60,000 nucleotides of DNA from Symsagittifera roscoffensis. Lineage: Eukaryota; Xenacoelomorpha; Acoela; Convolutidae. Shown here piece after piece: positions 35,029 to 43,377 of this stretch (positions are counted from its first letter, which is position 1; each line of letters starts with the position of its first letter). The position numbers and the translations under genes are program-made. The notes under the pieces were generated by a model. It did not search any database and was not told the origin of the DNA. It worked only from the letters and a program-made list of their open reading frames with translations. The stretch is taken from assembly GCF_963678635.1 (NCBI RefSeq), contig NC_087067.1, positions 36,528,686 to 36,588,685 on the forward strand, read 5' to 3'.

Positions 35029-35726
35029 ATAAAGTGATTGATACTTCGACAAGAATTTTTATGGCGATAGTGGGACCTTCAGGATCCGGGAAAACTGAGT
35101 TAATTTTGAAACTTCTGATGGGAAATACTTTTTACCCTAAATTTGGAACCGTTCTATATCTTTACAAAGAGATGCAACCTGCATTCTCAGAAAAAGTGTC
35201 TTCTCGCGAAGTGAATATGGAGTTCATGAAATTCGACGGATTCGAATCTGTGAGAAAATTAGAAAATGTTCTTCTAGTTTTCGATGATTCATGTGAAGAC
35301 ATCTATAATGACAAGGAATTTGTTAGGTTAGCGACAGCGGGTAGACATAGAGGGATAGATGTAATATATGTTAAGCATAACTTGTTTCAACAAAGTCGAT
35401 GGTCGCGTACGATTGATTTGAACACTTCACACATCATTCTGTTCAAATCGCCTCGCGACGTTCAGCAACTAGATCTATTAGGAAGACAATTGAATGTATC
35501 AAAATTTTTGAGAAACTGTTACGAATTAGCTACCAGAGACTCTTTTGGACATCTTCTAATCGACTTGGACCCCCGTACATCAGATTGTTTGAGATATTGT
35601 TCAAATATCACACCACCTGGGCCAACAGTTTTTTATTTACCCTTATCTGAAGCAGAAACTACTCCAATCACAAATGAAAAAGAAAAACTTATCTATTCTG
35701 CGGCATATGGTACAACTGAAACCTGA
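35025..35726 (+). CDS. ATP: FtsK/HerA-type genome-packaging ATPase (233 aa)
   Basis: Walker A GPSGSGKT at residues 17-24 and Walker B LLVFDDS at about 83-89, followed by AGRHRGIDVIYVKHNLFQQ, the sensor region typical of the viral A32-like packaging ATPases. It pumps DNA into preformed capsids. The ATG at 35025 is chosen because it overlaps the previous stop as ATGA; an upstream start at 34953 would lie inside the membrane-protein gene. All catalytic residues are present and the length is normal for Polintons. Confidence 0.93.
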   Translation: MNKVIDTSTRIFMAIVGPSGSGKTELILKLLMGNTFYPKFGTVLYLYKEMQPAFSEKVSSREVNMEFMKFDGFESVRKLENVLLVFDDSCEDIYNDKEFVRLATAGRHRGIDVIYVKHNLFQQSRWSRTIDLNTSHIILFKSPRDVQQLDLLGRQLNVSKFLRNCYELATRDSFGHLLIDLDPRTSDCLRYCSNITPPGPTVFYLPLSEAETTPITNEKEKLIYSAAYGTTET

Positions 35727-35979
35727 CCAGCTAAGAAGATTAATTAGAAAAACTTCAAATCGTGAGATCATAACACTTGTTTGTGAATGTTTGCTCAATG
35801 TAGTCAATGGAAACGTACCCGTTAAAATCGCAAACATCGAACGATTCGAGACAGCATACAAATACTTATTAACTCCAAAAACCAGTGTTGTCAAAAAACG
35901 TGCGATTATTTTGAGTAAAGAAGGCTTCCATTTAGTTCGACAAATACTTTATTTTTGTTACAAGTACCTCACAACTTAA
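35674..35979 (+). CDS. Conserved small Polinton protein (101 aa)
   Basis: The pattern EIITLVCECLLNVVNGNVPV in the middle and a C-terminal hydrophobic segment (GFHLVRQILYFCYKYL) resemble a small basic protein found next to capsid and integrase genes in many animal Polintons. No enzymatic motif. It overlaps the ATPase end by 53 bases; a second ATG at 35707 would reduce this to 20. Its last stop base is shared with the next ATG (TAATG). Function unknown. Confidence 0.65.
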   Translation: MKKKNLSILRHMVQLKPDQLRRLIRKTSNREIITLVCECLLNVVNGNVPVKIANIERFETAYKYLLTPKTSVVKKRAIILSKEGFHLVRQILYFCYKYLTT

Positions 35980-36839
35980 TGATGACTGCTGAAGAATTCA
36001 TTCTAATTCCGAAACATTTATATGTTAAAGAGCAGCCACATGCTGCACGTGTTCTTCATGATAATAATATTAAACATAAAAATGCTCAACTGTCCTATCT
36101 TAACCGGCTTAGACCCCAATTACCTCCACAAACTAGTAAGACTACTGCAACGAAGGAAACATTTACGGATAATGTTGAGCCCCAACAAGAACAGCTTAAA
36201 CTGTTAACGGACGATGAAGAAGTACCGGTCGAACGTGTTAAAGACGAAAAACTAGAAGAGAAACACAATAGACAGACCGAAAGCATTTTAGGACAGTTAC
36301 AAGTTTTAGAAGACAAAAAATTTGTTAGAGCAAAAACCGTACTTGAAATTATAGAAAATTCAGAAAGAGTAACCATAAACCATGACAATGAGGTGATATA
36401 TGTAGATAAAGTACCAACAGGACTTAAAGCTACAATATTTTTATACGACATACAACAACCAACGAAAAAACTACACAATCCGGCGTTCATTAACATTTTA
36501 ACTGCTCTCAACTTGAATGAAAACCTGGTAATAAATCGAAATGCCAAACACGCGGTTCAGTCAGCGTCTTTTAACGCTCAAGAGAAACGAGAACCCGGAC
36601 CCTCAAGAACCCGCTCAACATCGCCCACTTGGCAGGAAAAAAGTAGTGCAAACCTTAAGAGAAGTAAAAAACACAAACGAAAAAGTCTCAGCGGTAATAG
36701 AAAAACCCAAAACCAAAAACGTGAAAAAGAGTCAGAAGAAGGCTCTGACTCATACGGAACGCCCCATAACGATTCAGATTCTCCAACGTCAGAAAAGACG
36801 AAGGCGCAAACAAAACAATGGGAAAATTACCAAGATTGA
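35979..36839 (+). CDS. Polinton protein with disordered basic tail (286 aa)
   Basis: The first 45 residues (TAEEFILIPKHLYVKEQPHA, then NAQLSYLNRLRP) and a central folded-looking part (about 105-180) precede a Ser/Lys/Arg-rich tail. The type is recurrent beside the preceding small protein in animal Polintons; its function is unknown to me. Start ATG at 35979 overlaps the previous stop by one base. The last 299 bases are shared with the integrase frame. Confidence 0.6.
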   Translation: MMTAEEFILIPKHLYVKEQPHAARVLHDNNIKHKNAQLSYLNRLRPQLPPQTSKTTATKETFTDNVEPQQEQLKLLTDDEEVPVERVKDEKLEEKHNRQTESILGQLQVLEDKKFVRAKTVLEIIENSERVTINHDNEVIYVDKVPTGLKATIFLYDIQQPTKKLHNPAFINILTALNLNENLVINRNAKHAVQSASFNAQEKREPGPSRTRSTSPTWQEKSSANLKRSKKHKRKSLSGNRKTQNQKREKESEEGSDSYGTPHNDSDSPTSEKTKAQTKQWENYQD

Positions 36840-37761
36840 AGAAAAATTGTTGAAAACTAAATACAGTGACAAAGGTCCCGCGTTATTTGGTAGTGTGAAC
36901 AACTTGATAAAAGCAAGCAATTTGTCGCGAAAGAAAGTTAAACATTTCCTTCATACTGAACCTGCTTACACAAAATATCGAACTGTGATCCGAAAAACGC
37001 CGCGACTCAAGGTCATAGTTTACGATATCGACGAAATCTGGTCATTAGATCTGGCCTTTGTTGATAAACTTGCCCAGTACAACCATGATGTTAAGTATCT
37101 GCTTGTTGCAGTTGACTGCATGTCCCGCTATCTCAGAGTGCAACCCTTGAAATCAAAGTATGCTACTACAACAGCAGAAGCGTTCAAACTAATGATAACG
37201 ACAAAACAACCGGAAAAAGTATGGGTGGACAAGGGCACAGAGTTTAAAGGGTCCTTCGAAGCATTATGTAAAAAGAAAGGCATAAACACATATAGCACAG
37301 AGAGCGAGAAAAAGTCCGCATTCGCTGAGAGAAATATCCGTTCCTTGAAAAATCTTATTTATAAGTACTTGGAGGATAAATGGACTTACTCATACATTGA
37401 CAAATTGCAAGATTTTGTCAATGCAATTAATTCGAGAACAAATCGTGTCACAAATCTTGCACCAAATAAAGTAGCTAAAAAAGATGTTCCTCGCCTGATT
37501 TCATTAAGAGCAGAACAGTCTTTGAAGTTAGTTCGACGTCCAAAGCTTTATGTTGGTGATTATGTTAGACTTGCCAAAGTAGACATACGTTTTCGCAAGG
37601 GTTACAAACAATCGTTCACCGATGAAGTGTTTGAAGTTTTTGACATACCAACACGAAATCCCCCAACATACAATTTGATTGATTCTAACAGAGAACCGAT
37701 TGAGGGAAAATTTTACGAGTCTGAACTGATTCGCGTTCTGGAGAAGGACAATCATGACTGA
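36541..37761 (+). CDS. INT: Retrovirus-like DDE integrase (406 aa)
   Basis: The catalytic core has D170 (WSLDLAF), D230 (WVDKGTEF) and E263 (SAFAERNIRSLKN), the D,D(33)E arrangement of retroviral and Polinton integrases. Upstream, GSVNNLIKAS and the Y-T-K-Y segment match the region before the core. Downstream, YVGDYVRLAKVD-like strands form the SH3-like C-terminal domain. No chromodomain. Residues 1-99 are encoded in bases that also encode the tail of the previous protein in another frame; the conserved part starts at about residue 100. No in-frame ATG lies between that point and the core. It would insert element ends into host DNA. All catalytic residues are intact. Confidence 0.92.
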   Translation: MPNTRFSQRLLTLKRNENPDPQEPAQHRPLGRKKVVQTLREVKNTNEKVSAVIEKPKTKNVKKSQKKALTHTERPITIQILQRQKRRRRKQNNGKITKIEEKLLKTKYSDKGPALFGSVNNLIKASNLSRKKVKHFLHTEPAYTKYRTVIRKTPRLKVIVYDIDEIWSLDLAFVDKLAQYNHDVKYLLVAVDCMSRYLRVQPLKSKYATTTAEAFKLMITTKQPEKVWVDKGTEFKGSFEALCKKKGINTYSTESEKKSAFAERNIRSLKNLIYKYLEDKWTYSYIDKLQDFVNAINSRTNRVTNLAPNKVAKKDVPRLISLRAEQSLKLVRRPKLYVGDYVRLAKVDIRFRKGYKQSFTDEVFEVFDIPTRNPPTYNLIDSNREPIEGKFYESELIRVLEKDNHD

Positions 37762-38647
37762 GGGCACTTCCGACAGTCTTTTCACCCATAATGTTCCCCC
37801 TTCCTTCACAATTACCCTAGTTTCATCTGCATCAATGAACGTTTTTAAGGATAACACTCTGGCCAACTTCAAAAATCTCCTGAGTGAAGAAATAAATTTG
37901 CAAGGTGAATGGAGAGTAGCAGTTACAGAAATTACCTTCCCTACTCAGATAAACAACGTAACTGACAACAACATTGTGTACTACAAAAAAGATCGGGTTA
38001 TAGCAAGCATGAAAGTTGAGAAAGACAAGATCTCCAGACCTTACCTTGGAGAAACAGCAAAATTAACAAAAGGAGAATATACGAGCATTGATCAAATACT
38101 GGACGAGATTCGTCGAAAGACAGAATTAGAGAAATTGGATTACGTAATAGATCCAATAACCAAACATCTTTCCTTATGGCTGCATTATTGGGAAGGTATA
38201 ACTTTTTCAAGCCCGCAAATTCCTAGTCTACTTGGATTCAAAGGCGTCAGAGATGGAACTGGTTATCATATAGGTTACAAACAAGGAAGCACGAAACATA
38301 GCACATTCTCTACCCAAGATCTTATTGCTGACTATCCCGTTGATGTATGCGCTGGTACTCAGCTTATGTTTATTTATCTGGACATAATTCATTATCAAAT
38401 AGTCGGAGACACAAAAGCACCCCTTTTACGAGTCATTGATACAAATCGTCGAGTGAAAAACGGTTACGCATGTACAATTGAACCGAATCATCGTAAAGTG
38501 TTTAGTAATTTGGATTTTAAAAAACTTTTGGTCAATAATATTTCCAATATTTCTGTGAGATTGCGCACAGAAACTGGAGGACTTGTTCCTTTCGCTGGAG
38601 GGGGAAAAGTTGTTCTGACTTTGAAATTTCAAAAGTTTAGCAATTGA
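37754..38647 (+). CDS. mCP: Minor capsid (penton-like) protein (297 aa)
   Basis: Starts eight bases before the integrase stop. The N-terminus (PPSFTITLVSSASMNVFKDN, then LQGEWRVAVTEITFPTQ) is the typical opening of Polinton penton proteins, which form the single jelly-roll pentamers at capsid vertices. The C-terminus is rich in strands (NISNISVRLRTETGGLVPF). It is complete and of usual length, and lies directly before the core and major capsid genes as in many Polintons. Confidence 0.82.
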   Translation: MTEGTSDSLFTHNVPPSFTITLVSSASMNVFKDNTLANFKNLLSEEINLQGEWRVAVTEITFPTQINNVTDNNIVYYKKDRVIASMKVEKDKISRPYLGETAKLTKGEYTSIDQILDEIRRKTELEKLDYVIDPITKHLSLWLHYWEGITFSSPQIPSLLGFKGVRDGTGYHIGYKQGSTKHSTFSTQDLIADYPVDVCAGTQLMFIYLDIIHYQIVGDTKAPLLRVIDTNRRVKNGYACTIEPNHRKVFSNLDFKKLLVNNISNISVRLRTETGGLVPFAGGGKVVLTLKFQKFSN

Positions 38648-38652
38648 TCAAA

Positions 38653-39060
38653 ATGGATTCATATTACCACAACCAAGCAAACCTACCACATTTCTCGGGG
38701 CATTATAGACAACGAGGCAGTGGCTTCGGTGCATTAGCCTTGGGAATAGGAAGAGTCGCACTTCCACTGGCTCGAAAATTTGTGATACCCGCGGCTAAAA
38801 AAATCGGAAAAGAACTACTTCTTCAGGCAGCTCCAGAACTGATAGAAGTTGCAACAAAAAGAAAAAGTCCTAAGCAGGCACTCAAAAGCACCGTTAGAAA
38901 AACAATCAAAAAGCAAGTAGGAGGAGGAAGTAGATCTCGGAAAAGTCATCCGAAAAGAACGACGGCGTTTAAACGAAAAACGAGACGCGTCATTCCCAGA
39001 AAACGAACTGCACAGAGAAGTCGCTCCGATTTCTTTACAAGGGTTAAAAATGATTTCTAA
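38653..39060 (+). CDS. Basic virion core protein, adenovirus pX/pVI-like position (135 aa)
   Basis: A Gly-rich opening (RGSGFGALALGIGRVALPLA) is followed by an amphipathic helix with GKELL and a long Lys/Arg-rich tail. Such proteins stand before the major capsid gene in animal Polintons and probably condense DNA or act in membrane disruption after proteolysis; the small-residue-rich segments are plausible protease sites. The first ATG is at 38653, just after the penton stop. The end overlaps the major capsid start by 11 bases. Confidence 0.7.
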   Translation: MDSYYHNQANLPHFSGHYRQRGSGFGALALGIGRVALPLARKFVIPAAKKIGKELLLQAAPELIEVATKRKSPKQALKSTVRKTIKKQVGGGSRSRKSHPKRTTAFKRKTRRVIPRKRTAQRSRSDFFTRVKNDF

Positions 39061-40369
39061 TTTAATCCCGAGTGAAGCAACTCACAGCTCCTTGGACTTA
39101 TTTGAGAAACCGCCTTTGCTTGTCACTTTTGAAAATGCATTCACCCAAAAAATTGGACCTTCCTACTCCCCTGATGGTCCTATGCTAGAGTTTGAAGTAC
39201 TCGGCGACAGAAATAATTTCATCGATCTTCAACGTACTCGTTTGGAAATAGTTGCACGAATTGTTCGAAGCAATGGAAACGTGCTTCGAACACATGCTAC
39301 AGAGGCGGCAAACAGAGATACGCCGTATTTTGTTAACAATCCTTTATCTTCATTATTTTCTGAGTGTACACTGTCTCTGAATGGTGAAAAAATATCAACT
39401 ACCAATGCTAATTTTGCCCATAAAAGCTTTATTGAGACCGAGTTTTCATACGGTAATGATGCCAAGAAAACATGGTTGGCTTGTCAAGGTTATTATTATG
39501 AAGAAAATCCATCAGCCATTGACGGTGCTGGAAGGAGAGCTGATGATGTTACGGAGCGTAAAGGTCTCGTTGCGGCCTCGAGCGAGCTGAAGCTATTTGG
39601 TAAAATTGCTTGCGATTTTTTGTCGTGTGACAAGCATCTACTTAGCGGTGTGACAATAAGATTGTCTCTTAGACGTTCTCCTAATGATTTTGTTGTCATA
39701 TCTGAAGATGCAGCTAAACACTACAAGGTCCAAATAATCGAAGCTAACCTCTATGTCAGAAAGATGACTGTGACTGACTATGTTCTCTCATCAATAGAAA
39801 AAACTTTGTTGAAGAACCCGGCAATTTACAATTACATTGAAGTAGTACCAAAAACGTTTCTCGCAACTGCAGGAGTACAAAGCTGGCGACAAGAGGATGT
39901 TTTTACAAAAGAACCTGTTCGAAGAATGATAGTAGCAATGAGCATAAACGAAGCATATTTGGGTACTAATAGAACAAACCCTTTTCATTACCAGAAATTT
40001 GGGTTGAATGAGATCATTGTTTACAGAAACGGTCTACCCATTGCCGGAACTCCCATCTCAACATCAGACAATAAAAGAATTTATTACAATACGCTTGAGG
40101 CTCTTGATTTTGTTTTAAACACTAGTCATGGTATCAGTCTCGCTAATTATGATAATCATTATATTATGGCTTTTGATCTCACGTCTACTCAGGAGGCTTC
40201 ACACGATTTTATTCATCCTGAATTGACCAATTGCACTATTTCGCTCGAACTCAAGTTTGACGCAGGTCTCGCTAATAACGTCGAGTTATTGTTTATGGGA
40301 GAGCGTGCATCAACAGTTTATGTGCGTTCAGATAAAAATTACCAAAAACACTCTTATGACCTAAGATAG
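39050..40369 (+). CDS. MCP: Major capsid protein, double jelly-roll (439 aa)
   Basis: Length and motifs fit Polinton hexon-like proteins: a FEKPPLLVTFENAF opening, LEFEVLGDRNNFIDLQRTRL near residue 50, NNPLSSLFSECTLSLNGEKI near 95, and a C-terminal half with strand patterns including NPFHYQKFGLNEIIVYRNG. Trimers of this fold build the icosahedral shell. The frame is intact. It is followed two bases later by the protease gene. Confidence 0.9.
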   Translation: MISNLIPSEATHSSLDLFEKPPLLVTFENAFTQKIGPSYSPDGPMLEFEVLGDRNNFIDLQRTRLEIVARIVRSNGNVLRTHATEAANRDTPYFVNNPLSSLFSECTLSLNGEKISTTNANFAHKSFIETEFSYGNDAKKTWLACQGYYYEENPSAIDGAGRRADDVTERKGLVAASSELKLFGKIACDFLSCDKHLLSGVTIRLSLRRSPNDFVVISEDAAKHYKVQIIEANLYVRKMTVTDYVLSSIEKTLLKNPAIYNYIEVVPKTFLATAGVQSWRQEDVFTKEPVRRMIVAMSINEAYLGTNRTNPFHYQKFGLNEIIVYRNGLPIAGTPISTSDNKRIYYNTLEALDFVLNTSHGISLANYDNHYIMAFDLTSTQEASHDFIHPELTNCTISLELKFDAGLANNVELLFMGERASTVYVRSDKNYQKHSYDLR

Positions 40370-40371
40370 AC

Positions 40372-40809
40372 ATGGATAATCTTCAACTAGTAGAAATTAT
40401 TAACCGTTGTAAACATTTGAAACATCGCTTTAGAGGTGTTTTTCCGGCAGATTTGCCATGCTCTTCAGTACTGAAAAACGATAATACGTTCATGATTATG
40501 AATGCCTCACCATCGGATCAACCTGGAACCCACTGGTTGCTTTTTGCTCAAGCTGGAGGACAGATATTCTTCGCAGATCCTCTAGGTAAACGATTATGTG
40601 ATTATCCCCTCGTGTACAAGAATATGCGACGAACAATTCACGAGGGAAATCAGCTACTGTTGAAAAAACCAATACAATCAGCTGATTCAGTGTTATGCGG
40701 ACTTTATTGTATTTATGTTGCTCATGTTATAATTACAAACAAATTTCCAATAGGTTTCAAACTTAATGATCATGATTTGATAAGATTTGCCAAACATATG
40801 TTATTCTAA
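40372..40809 (+). CDS. PRO: Adenain-like maturation cysteine protease (145 aa)
   Basis: Catalytic residues are in the family order: H54 (GTHWLL), D69 (FADPLG), Q102 and C109 (SVLCGLYC). Spacing of Gln to Cys is seven, as in adenain. It would cleave capsid and core precursors during maturation. At 145 residues it is short but within the Polinton range. The last gene of the continuous plus-strand cluster. Confidence 0.88.
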   Translation: MDNLQLVEIINRCKHLKHRFRGVFPADLPCSSVLKNDNTFMIMNASPSDQPGTHWLLFAQAGGQIFFADPLGKRLCDYPLVYKNMRRTIHEGNQLLLKKPIQSADSVLCGLYCIYVAHVIITNKFPIGFKLNDHDLIRFAKHMLF

Positions 40810-40903
40810 ATTAATTTATTGATGTTTTTGTAAAATTTATAAATTCGTTTTTTTTTTTTCAATTCATTCTTATTAACAACAAAGTTTTTTTCTGCAAGTT
40901 TAT

Positions 40904-41022
40904 GTGAACCGCGAAAAATTTCATATCAAGTCCTTCGAATTATTAAGGCATGGCCGTTTGGTTTAAGGGGCAATAGCTAACCCGGCGTTGCTCGTCGCTA
41001 CGCTCCTCGGGAACGCCTCCCG
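40904..41022. repeat. Inverted repeat, left arm
   Basis: Bases 40943-41022 (80 bases) are the exact reverse complement of 44501-44580. A further 39 bases outward (40904-40942) match with about six differences. The repeat is GC-rich against an AT-rich background and contains GGCATGGCCGTTTGG and TTTAAGGGGC, resembling the D-arm/A-box region of a leucine tRNA. A T run (41038-41054) follows 16 bases later. Perfect identity ends sharply on the side facing the other arm. Confidence 0.95.
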
Positions 41023-41083
41023 CTTGTGTAGTAACAATTTTTTTTTTTTTTTTTGGTATACAAGAGCGAAAGAAAACCAATAT

Positions 41084-41710
41084 TTAAAACTTGAATTTCT
41101 TCTCCATGATAAATTTCACAAACAAAGTGTTTGAATCAATTTCCATACAACCATACCCACTTAAAATTATGTCAATTATTTTAGAAAACTCAGCAGCGTT
41201 TTCACCATTCAAAATATTAGTAAAGCGTTCAATTGTTACGTTAGTAATCAGGTCAGTTTGAGTTTGAACAGATTTAGTCTGCGAGCCGAAGCAAACTTGA
41301 GGCAATCGTCTGCGAACTGGAACACCACTAACATCTAAGTTGTTGATAGAGTTATAATTCACAGCTATTTTCAGTTTTTCCATCAGAGGGCCAGACAATT
41401 CATAGTTGGAGCAACCCAAAATTAAATATTTGAATGTAGAGAGAAGACAAGGAACAACGAAGGCTTTTGAAGTCATCTTGTTAAGTAAATCGGTAGACTC
41501 TTTCGTAAATTCGACCAGCACATGATAATGTTTTTCGTTGTCAATCGAATGGTTGCAAAAATCTAATTTATTCGAATGGGAGGATACTGCAAAATTTGCT
41601 TTTGAAGCGAAGCCTGAAAAGTTGGGTTCATGATTCAGGATGAAAAATTTGTAATTTTTACGGAATTGTTTGAAATAATCAGGGGATTGCTCATACATTG
41701 CTTCAACCAT
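41084..41710 (-). CDS. ORF with HUH-endonuclease-like motif (208 aa)
   Basis: Minus-strand frame inside the inverted-repeat module. The segment KHYHVLVEF (H61, H63) has the H-u-H metal-binding pattern and hydrophobic context of Rep/NS1-type nickases. An upstream FFILNHEPNF stretch could be the first strand motif. A downstream Tyr (Y95 or Y103) might be the nucleophile, but no clear Y-x-x-K motif is seen and no helicase domain follows. HUH nickases start rolling-circle or rolling-hairpin replication. The rest is unassigned. It lies 37 bases after the PC4-like gene in the same orientation. The assignment is tentative. Confidence 0.4.
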   Translation of the reverse strand: MVEAMYEQSPDYFKQFRKNYKFFILNHEPNFSGFASKANFAVSSHSNKLDFCNHSIDNEKHYHVLVEFTKESTDLLNKMTSKAFVVPCLLSTFKYLILGCSNYELSGPLMEKLKIAVNYNSINNLDVSGVPVRRRLPQVCFGSQTKSVQTQTDLITNVTIERFTNILNGENAAEFSKIIDIILSGYGCMEIDSNTLFVKFIMEKKFKF

Positions 41711-41747
41711 TGCTTTGAAGTTTCAATCGAATAACGAGTTGATAATG

Positions 41748-42107
41748 TTACACAACCCGACAGTTATCATCGTTTTCACTTTCGCATTCCTTTTCAGAGC
41801 ATGAAGATTTTTTAGATTTGTTTCGCTTTTTTCTAAGTTTTTCAGTCACGTCGCAGTTTTTTGCTTTCGTCAACCTTTTAATTTTTGTGTAATTGTCCGC
41901 CAAGGACTCGAATTCACCAGTTGACAAAGTTATTCCTTGTCGATACTTAAAAGTTCCCTCTTCGTCTTTTTTGTACAATTTGATAGTTATGTAAGTACCG
42001 GTCTGTGCGAATGTTTTTGCACCGACTCTAACTAAACGTTTATCATTCGAAGATATATCCCTAAAATCATCGAAATAGTCTACATCCGTGTCAAGAGAAG
42101 CGTACAT
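41748..42107 (-). CDS. PC4-like single-stranded DNA-binding protein (119 aa)
   Basis: Residues about 24-70 (KRLVRVGAKTFAQTGTYITI, then KLYKKDEEGTFKYRQGITLS, then EFESL) match the PC4/SUB1 layout: strand, turn, I-x-I strand with acidic and glycine turn, basic loop, G-I-x-L-S into the helix. The C-terminal tail is rich in Lys and then Glu/Ser. It probably binds single-stranded DNA. It is the first gene of the minus-strand pair; the ATG at 42107 is the first in frame. Confidence 0.6.
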   Translation of the reverse strand: MYASLDTDVDYFDDFRDISSNDKRLVRVGAKTFAQTGTYITIKLYKKDEEGTFKYRQGITLSTGEFESLADNYTKIKRLTKAKNCDVTEKLRKKRNKSKKSSCSEKECESENDDNCRVV

Positions 42108-42733
42108 TATAAATGAATAACAACCAACTGGTTTTTAGTGTGGAACGTTGAAGAATGACTGATCACAGTATACGAGACAGATCATGCGCTCCCAAAGTAA
42201 AAATTTAGGTGATAAAGTTTACGAGCGCCCTAAGCCATATTGATAAGACTTAATCACCAAGGATATAATTTCTTTAACGATAAACCTCTTTTTATATGGG
42301 TATTTAGTTACTTTTTCCCCCGGCTATACTCTAAAAATCTTCTAGTGTTATTTATTGTGACGGTTATTTTAATGACTGTTATGAATCATGGTAATGAATT
42401 TCTAACAGCATAACAATGAATGTCTGGCAAACTATCATGAAAACTTGATTTTGAGTGCTTTCGCCCGTAGCCACTATAATAAAGCTGTCACATAAATCTA
42501 AAAAATCGGGTTTTCACATTCATTCCTAACATGACCTCAGGCGTCATGCTTAAAAGAATGAATAAAATTTGATAGCCTCGCCTAAAAAGTTATTAGCTTT
42601 GACCTAATTGAACTATGCCACCCCTTTCCTGATCTCATTTTCATTAATAAACTTTTCATACTTTTCATTCTCTCAATTTCATTTCGGTAGTTCAGTCATT
42701 TCATTTTAACAAAACTTTAAACCTCTTCAAGTC
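42108..42733. promoter_or_regulatory. Divergent promoter region of the module
   Basis: A 626-base non-coding stretch between genes facing away from each other. A TATA-like TTTTTATATGG lies near 42290 and TATA-poor AT-rich sequence elsewhere. No operator-like repeats identified. Confidence 0.4.
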
Positions 42734-43033
42734 ATGACTAGTCCTTTACAAATAATCTCAGTGTCTGATCGAGAAAGAACCATTATCTACCAAACATACA
42801 CGAGAGAATCGATTGCAGTCATCCATCAACAGAAAGAGAGAGTCTCTCCGTCTACAGCAAGTCCGTTCAATGACTTGGCTCCCCGAAAAACGACGAGAAT
42901 CAAAACGAGGAATGGACTACAAAAAGTCATATCATGCTACCAAACTACCTCCTTGATCACATCGATCTACTTAGACAGAATCGAAAACGAATGTACGAGA
43001 GTTGCACTATTCACGAGAGCTATCCGGCATTAG
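42734..43033 (+). CDS. Module ORF A, unknown (99 aa)
   Basis: Begins with ATG after a CTTCAAGTC context. Soluble, Thr/Arg-rich product without recognised domain. The last 100 bases overlap ORF B in another frame. It may be a separate gene, or the first part of one gene joined to ORF B by a frameshift or splicing. Confidence 0.4.
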   Translation: MTSPLQIISVSDRERTIIYQTYTRESIAVIHQQKERVSPSTASPFNDLAPRKTTRIKTRNGLQKVISCYQTTSLITSIYLDRIENECTRVALFTRAIRH

Positions 43034-43377
43034 AAAAGACGGAGATAAACGACACAACCTCGCTCGAGCAGTCTCCAAGAAAAATTCTCTTCGCGTATGA
43101 CTGCGAGTCAATGCCGTTGTATGAAAATCAGGAGGGATGTATTCGTGACTATGCAGAGCGCGAAGCGTACTGGGATATTCCGACAGCAATGTCTCCCGAG
43201 TCGTTTGTTAGGGGACCAGTTTCAACTCCAGAACAATCAACTTCCTATTCGGATGCTCGGGTTTCATCTAGTGCGGAGACAATTGATCTAGTCACCCCAG
43301 ATCTCATTCAAGGCACTCCTCCAAATGCAGCTTGCTATGCGCCAAAAAAGAGAAAACTACAGTTTCGAGGTTTCTAA
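42934..43377 (+). CDS. Module ORF B, unknown, with C-terminal basic signal (147 aa)
   Basis: Acidic, Ser/Thr/Pro-rich middle and a C-terminal APKKRKLQF, a typical nuclear localisation sequence. No fold recognised. Together with ORF A it forms the plus-strand side of the inverted-repeat module. Confidence 0.45.
   Translation: MLPNYLLDHIDLLRQNRKRMYESCTIHESYPALEKTEINDTTSLEQSPRKILFAYDCESMPLYENQEGCIRDYAEREAYWDIPTAMSPESFVRGPVSTPEQSTSYSDARVSSSAETIDLVTPDLIQGTPPNAACYAPKKRKLQFRGF

Noticed and set aside
40943-41022. Functional tRNA gene
   Set aside because: Only the D-arm/A-box part resembles a tRNA; no cloverleaf, acceptor pairing or convincing B box.
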